This document shows positions 61,624-64,000 of a DNA stretch of 64,000 nt, piece by piece (within the stretch, counting starts at the first letter, position 1; each line of letters opens with the position of its first letter). A program made the position numbers and the translations under genes. The notes under the pieces are model-generated. The model did not search any database, was not told the origin of the DNA, and worked only from the letters and a program-made list of their open reading frames with translations. Source of the DNA: Rhodococcoides trifolii (GTDB lineage Bacteria > Actinomycetota > Actinomycetes > Mycobacteriales > Mycobacteriaceae); the NCBI RefSeq assembly GCF_014635345.1, contig NZ_BMCU01000004.1, positions 248,001 to 312,000 of the forward strand. Reading direction: 5' to 3'.

Positions 61624-62556
61624 GTGACCTCTGGGATCACTTCTGACCCTGCACCAGCGCGTTTGTCGGTCGGAGTCGTCTCCGCCGGTCGTGTCGGGAC
61701 CGCGGTGGGTGAAGCGCTCGAACGCGTCGGCCATGTGGTGTTCGGCGTCGCAGCTGTGTCCGACGCGTCGCGCGCACGGGCACAGGAACGCCTTCCCGAC
61801 GCGCAGATCCTGCCCGCGACCGACGTCGCCCGCCGCTCCGAGTTGTTGATTCTTGCGGTTCCGGATCAGGAGCTCGCGGGGCTTGTCGGCGGTCTGGCCG
61901 CGACGGGTGCAGTGAAGCCGGGGACGCTGGTGATGCACGTGTCCGGGGCCAACGGCGTGGGGATCCTCGAACCGCTGACTGCTCGCGGCGCGGTTCCGTT
62001 GGCGATCCATCCGGCCATGACGTTCAGCGGGAAGGCCGAGGACACGTCGCGTTTGCAATCGGCGTGCTTCGGTGTGACGGCCCGCGACGACATCGGCTAC
62101 GCGATCGCTCAAGCCCTCGTGCTGGAGATGGGCGGCGAGCCGGTCCGCGTTCGCGAGGATGCCCGCACGCTCTATCACGCTGCGCTGGCGCACGGCAGCA
62201 ATCATCTGGTGACCGTCGTCGTCGACGCCCTGGATGCGCTGCGCGCTGCACTCGCCCATCAGGAGCTGCTCGGTCAGGAGTTGGTGCTCGACGCTCCCGG
62301 TGGCGTGGCCGAGCGCGTGCTCGCGCCGCTGCTGTCGGCGGCCCTCGACAACGTGCTCAGGCGAGGTCAGGCCGCGCTGACCGGTCCCGTCATGCGTGGT
62401 GATTCCGCAACGGTGGCACGCCATCTCGACGCGCTCGTGGAAGTGGATCCCCGGATTGCGGCCGGTTACCGGGCGCTGTCGTTGCGTACGGCGCAACAGG
62501 CGCGATCGGCCGACGACATGGTGAACTTGCTCGAGAACTGGGGGCCCGCGACGTGA
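61624..62556 (+). CDS. Rossmann-like/DUF2520 protein (Rv3603c-like)
   Basis: GTG at 61624 with AGAGGA upstream; 310 residues. The N-terminal nucleotide fold starts [22 protein letters not shown] and continues [15 protein letters not shown]; the C-terminal DUF2520 helical domain has HPAMTFSG and [20 protein letters not shown]. It resembles ketopantoate or F420-type reductases. The coupling to panC (GTGA at 62553) suggests a role in pantothenate synthesis, possibly as ketopantoate reductase; this is inferred. Confidence 0.82.
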   Translation: MTSGITSDPAPARLSVGVVSAGRVGTAVGEALERVGHVVFGVAAVSDASRARAQERLPDAQILPATDVARRSELLILAVPDQELAGLVGGLAATGAVKPGTLVMHVSGANGVGILEPLTARGAVPLAIHPAMTFSGKAEDTSRLQSACFGVTARDDIGYAIAQALVLEMGGEPVRVREDARTLYHAALAHGSNHLVTVVVDALDALRAALAHQELLGQELVLDAPGGVAERVLAPLLSAALDNVLRRGQAALTGPVMRGDSATVARHLDALVEVDPRIAAGYRALSLRTAQQARSADDMVNLLENWGPAT

Positions 62557-63419
62557 GTGTCTACGTTCCCGGTGAGTTGACCGTGCACCACGACCCGCAG
62601 ATCGTCACCTCCATCTCCAAGGCTCTGCGCGGTGTCGGGCGGCGGGTGACACTGGTCCCGACGATGGGCGCCCTGCACGCGGGTCATCTACACCTGGTGG
62701 AACAGGCCAAACGTGGTGGCGCCGTGGTGATCGTGTCCATCTTCGTCAATCCCCTGCAGTTCGGTGTGGGGGAGGATCTCGACAAGTACCCGCGCACCCT
62801 CGACGCCGACGTCGAGCTGCTGCGCGCGGCCGGTGTGGAGGTGGTGTTCGCGCCGAGCGCCCAGGACATGTACCCGAACGGACCGCGTACGACGGTGCAC
62901 CCCGGGCCGGCCGGCAGCCAGCTCGAAGGTAGTTCGCGGCCACAGCATTTCGCGGGGATGCTGACCGTGGTCGCCAAGCTTCTCCAGATCGCGCGCCCCA
63001 ACACCGCCTACTTCGGTGAGAAGGACTACCAGCAGCTGGTGCTGATCACACAGATGGTGCGCGATCTGAACTTCGACGTCGAGATCGCCGGGGTGCCGAC
63101 TCTGCGGGAGCACGACGGCTTGGCCTTGTCGTCCCGCAATCGCTTCCTCGACCCCGTGCAGCGCAGCGCTGCAGTCGCCCTGTCGGCGGCCCTGCTCGCC
63201 GGGCAACACGCAGGCCGAGCGGGCGCCGACGCCGTGCTCGCCGCAGCTCGGTCCGTGCTCGACGCGGTTCCGGAGGTGACGGTCGACTACCTTGCGCTGC
63301 GCGGCGTCGACCTCATGGACCCGCCCGCCGACGGTGACGCACGCCTGCTCGTCGCCGCGCGAGTCGGGCCTACTCGTTTGATCGACAACCTTCTCGTTTC
63401 CCTCGATCCCCAGGAATGA
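62553..63419 (+). CDS. panC: Pantothenate synthetase
   Basis: GTG at 62553; 288 residues. [19 protein letters not shown] near 34 has the HIGH-like nucleotide site; [33 protein letters not shown] and LSSRNRFL (KMSKS-like region) follow. Condenses pantoate and beta-alanine using ATP. Followed 4 bp later by panD. Confidence 0.96.
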   Translation: MSVYVPGELTVHHDPQIVTSISKALRGVGRRVTLVPTMGALHAGHLHLVEQAKRGGAVVIVSIFVNPLQFGVGEDLDKYPRTLDADVELLRAAGVEVVFAPSAQDMYPNGPRTTVHPGPAGSQLEGSSRPQHFAGMLTVVAKLLQIARPNTAYFGEKDYQQLVLITQMVRDLNFDVEIAGVPTLREHDGLALSSRNRFLDPVQRSAAVALSAALLAGQHAGRAGADAVLAAARSVLDAVPEVTVDYLALRGVDLMDPPADGDARLLVAARVGPTRLIDNLLVSLDPQE

Positions 63420-63423
63420 CACC

Positions 63424-63843
63424 ATGTTTCGTACGATGATGAAATCGAAGATCCATCGCGCGACGGTTACACACGCCGATCTGCACTACGTCGGATCGGT
63501 GACCATCGACCAGGATCTTCTCGACGCGTCCGACCTCCTCGAAGGCGAGCAGGTCACCATCGTCGACATCGACAACGGTGCGCGGCTCGAGACCTACGTC
63601 ATCGCGGGTGAGCGTGGCACCGGGGTCATCGGAATCAACGGCGCTGCCGCACATCTGGTGAACGTCGGTCATCTGGTGATCATCATCGCCTACGGGGTGA
63701 TGGACGAGCTGGAGGTGCGCGACTACGCGCCGTCGGTCGTCTTCGTCGATTCCGACAACCGTCTGGTGGAACGGGGTGTGGATCCGGCGCATGCTCCGGC
63801 AGGCTCGGGATTGATCGATCCCCGTGTCGGCGTGGCCGTCTGA
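63424..63843 (+). CDS. panD: Aspartate 1-decarboxylase
   Basis: ATG at 63424; 139 residues. The self-cleavage site Gly24-Ser25 in HYVGSVT creates the pyruvoyl cofactor; [13 protein letters not shown] and [20 protein letters not shown] are the family core. Makes beta-alanine for PanC. Stop overlaps coaX (TGATG at 63841-63845). Confidence 0.96.
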   Translation: MFRTMMKSKIHRATVTHADLHYVGSVTIDQDLLDASDLLEGEQVTIVDIDNGARLETYVIAGERGTGVIGINGAAAHLVNVGHLVIIIAYGVMDELEVRDYAPSVVFVDSDNRLVERGVDPAHAPAGSGLIDPRVGVAV

Positions 63844-64000
63844 TGCTCCTCACGGTCGATGTTCGGAACACGAACATCGTGCTGGGCATCTTCTCCGGTG
63901 CCGGTTCTCACGCAAAGCTGTTGCGCGACTGGCGAATGCGCACCGACGCCTCCATGACGGCGGACGAACTGGCGCTCACCTTCCGCGGTCTGCTGGGCAG
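63843..64000 (+). CDS. coaX: Type III pantothenate kinase (3' partial)
   Basis: ATG at 63843; the window ends after 52 codons. [17 protein letters not shown] is the N-terminal ATPase-fold motif of CoaX (D-V-x-N-T-N), followed by WRMRTDASMTADELAL, matching the family. It phosphorylates pantothenate in CoA synthesis, directly after panC and panD. Confidence 0.93.
   Translation, partial: MLLTVDVRNTNIVLGIFSGAGSHAKLLRDWRMRTDASMTADELALTFRGLLG

Noticed and set aside
1-64000. Mobile element, prophage or genomic island boundaries, tRNA or rRNA genes
   Set aside because: No transposase, integrase, terminal repeats, tRNA cloverleaf or rRNA-like sequence was recognised on either strand.

Overview
The window is high-GC actinobacterial chromosome, most likely Rhodococcus or a close relative (Nocardiaceae). 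The block ppa-dacB-metalloprotease-tilS-hpt-ftsH-folE-folP-folB-folK-DUF3180-DUF6779-DUF2520-panC-panD-coaX (49.7-64 kb) has the gene order I know from the Mycobacterium tuberculosis Rv3628c-Rv3600c region. The DesA3-type desaturase with its reductase, an IlvX-like protein, alkB-rubredoxin-TetR and a SAM-IV riboswitch fit the same group. I saw no rRNA, tRNA, CRISPR array, insertion sequence or prophage. There is no gene-free stretch longer than 300 bp.

Layout. 0-6.3 kb: an eight-gene, mostly overlapping plus-strand glycan or glycolipid operon (WcbI-like protein, three glycosyltransferases, SRPBCC, short acyl-CoA dehydrogenase-like protein, PIG-L deacetylase, NodS-like methyltransferase). 6.3-11.2 kb: minus-strand desaturase/reductase pair, msrA and an IlvX-like TPP enzyme. 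11.3-14.2 kb: a four-gene, translationally coupled cassette of two TIGR04222-type membrane proteins with Gly/Cys-rich tails, an MNIO (DUF692) oxidase and an SCO6045-type partner protein. This is the best candidate here for a little-described system. 14.2-19.3 kb: two TetR-controlled divergent loci, an orphan C5 DNA methyltransferase, a GAF-ANTAR regulator and a DedA protein.

19.4-27.3 kb: a ureohydrolase, an amidase, a lysine/arginine 2-monooxygenase-like flavoenzyme, a PucR regulator, gabT and gabD. Together they spell out L-arginine to 4-guanidinobutyramide to 4-guanidinobutyrate to GABA to succinate. 27.4-32.3 kb: secreted lipase, alkane hydroxylase cluster and acyl-CoA dehydrogenase. 32.3-37.6 kb: a beta-propeller lipoprotein, an MMPL transporter, and a GntR/MFS pair. 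37.6-42.8 kb: a Pls/PosA-type poly-amino-acid synthetase overlapping an M1 metallopeptidase. 43-45 kb: sulfur-related genes, one behind a SAM-IV riboswitch and one behind a Cys-containing leader peptide. 45-47 kb: YbaK-type protein, allantoicase and OHCU decarboxylase (purine breakdown). 47-49.7 kb: crotonase, diguanylate cyclase and PAS protein. 49.7-64 kb: the conserved housekeeping block described above.

Two families of short dispersed GC-rich repeats have entered coding sequences, giving odd peptide tails or inserts in TilS, FtsH, a glycosyltransferase, a PLP enzyme and a metalloprotease. Several genes appear to be read from leaderless mRNAs (TANNNT box 6-8 nt before the start codon and no Shine-Dalgarno). 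All functional calls rest on reading the sequence and recalled family motifs; no database search was run.
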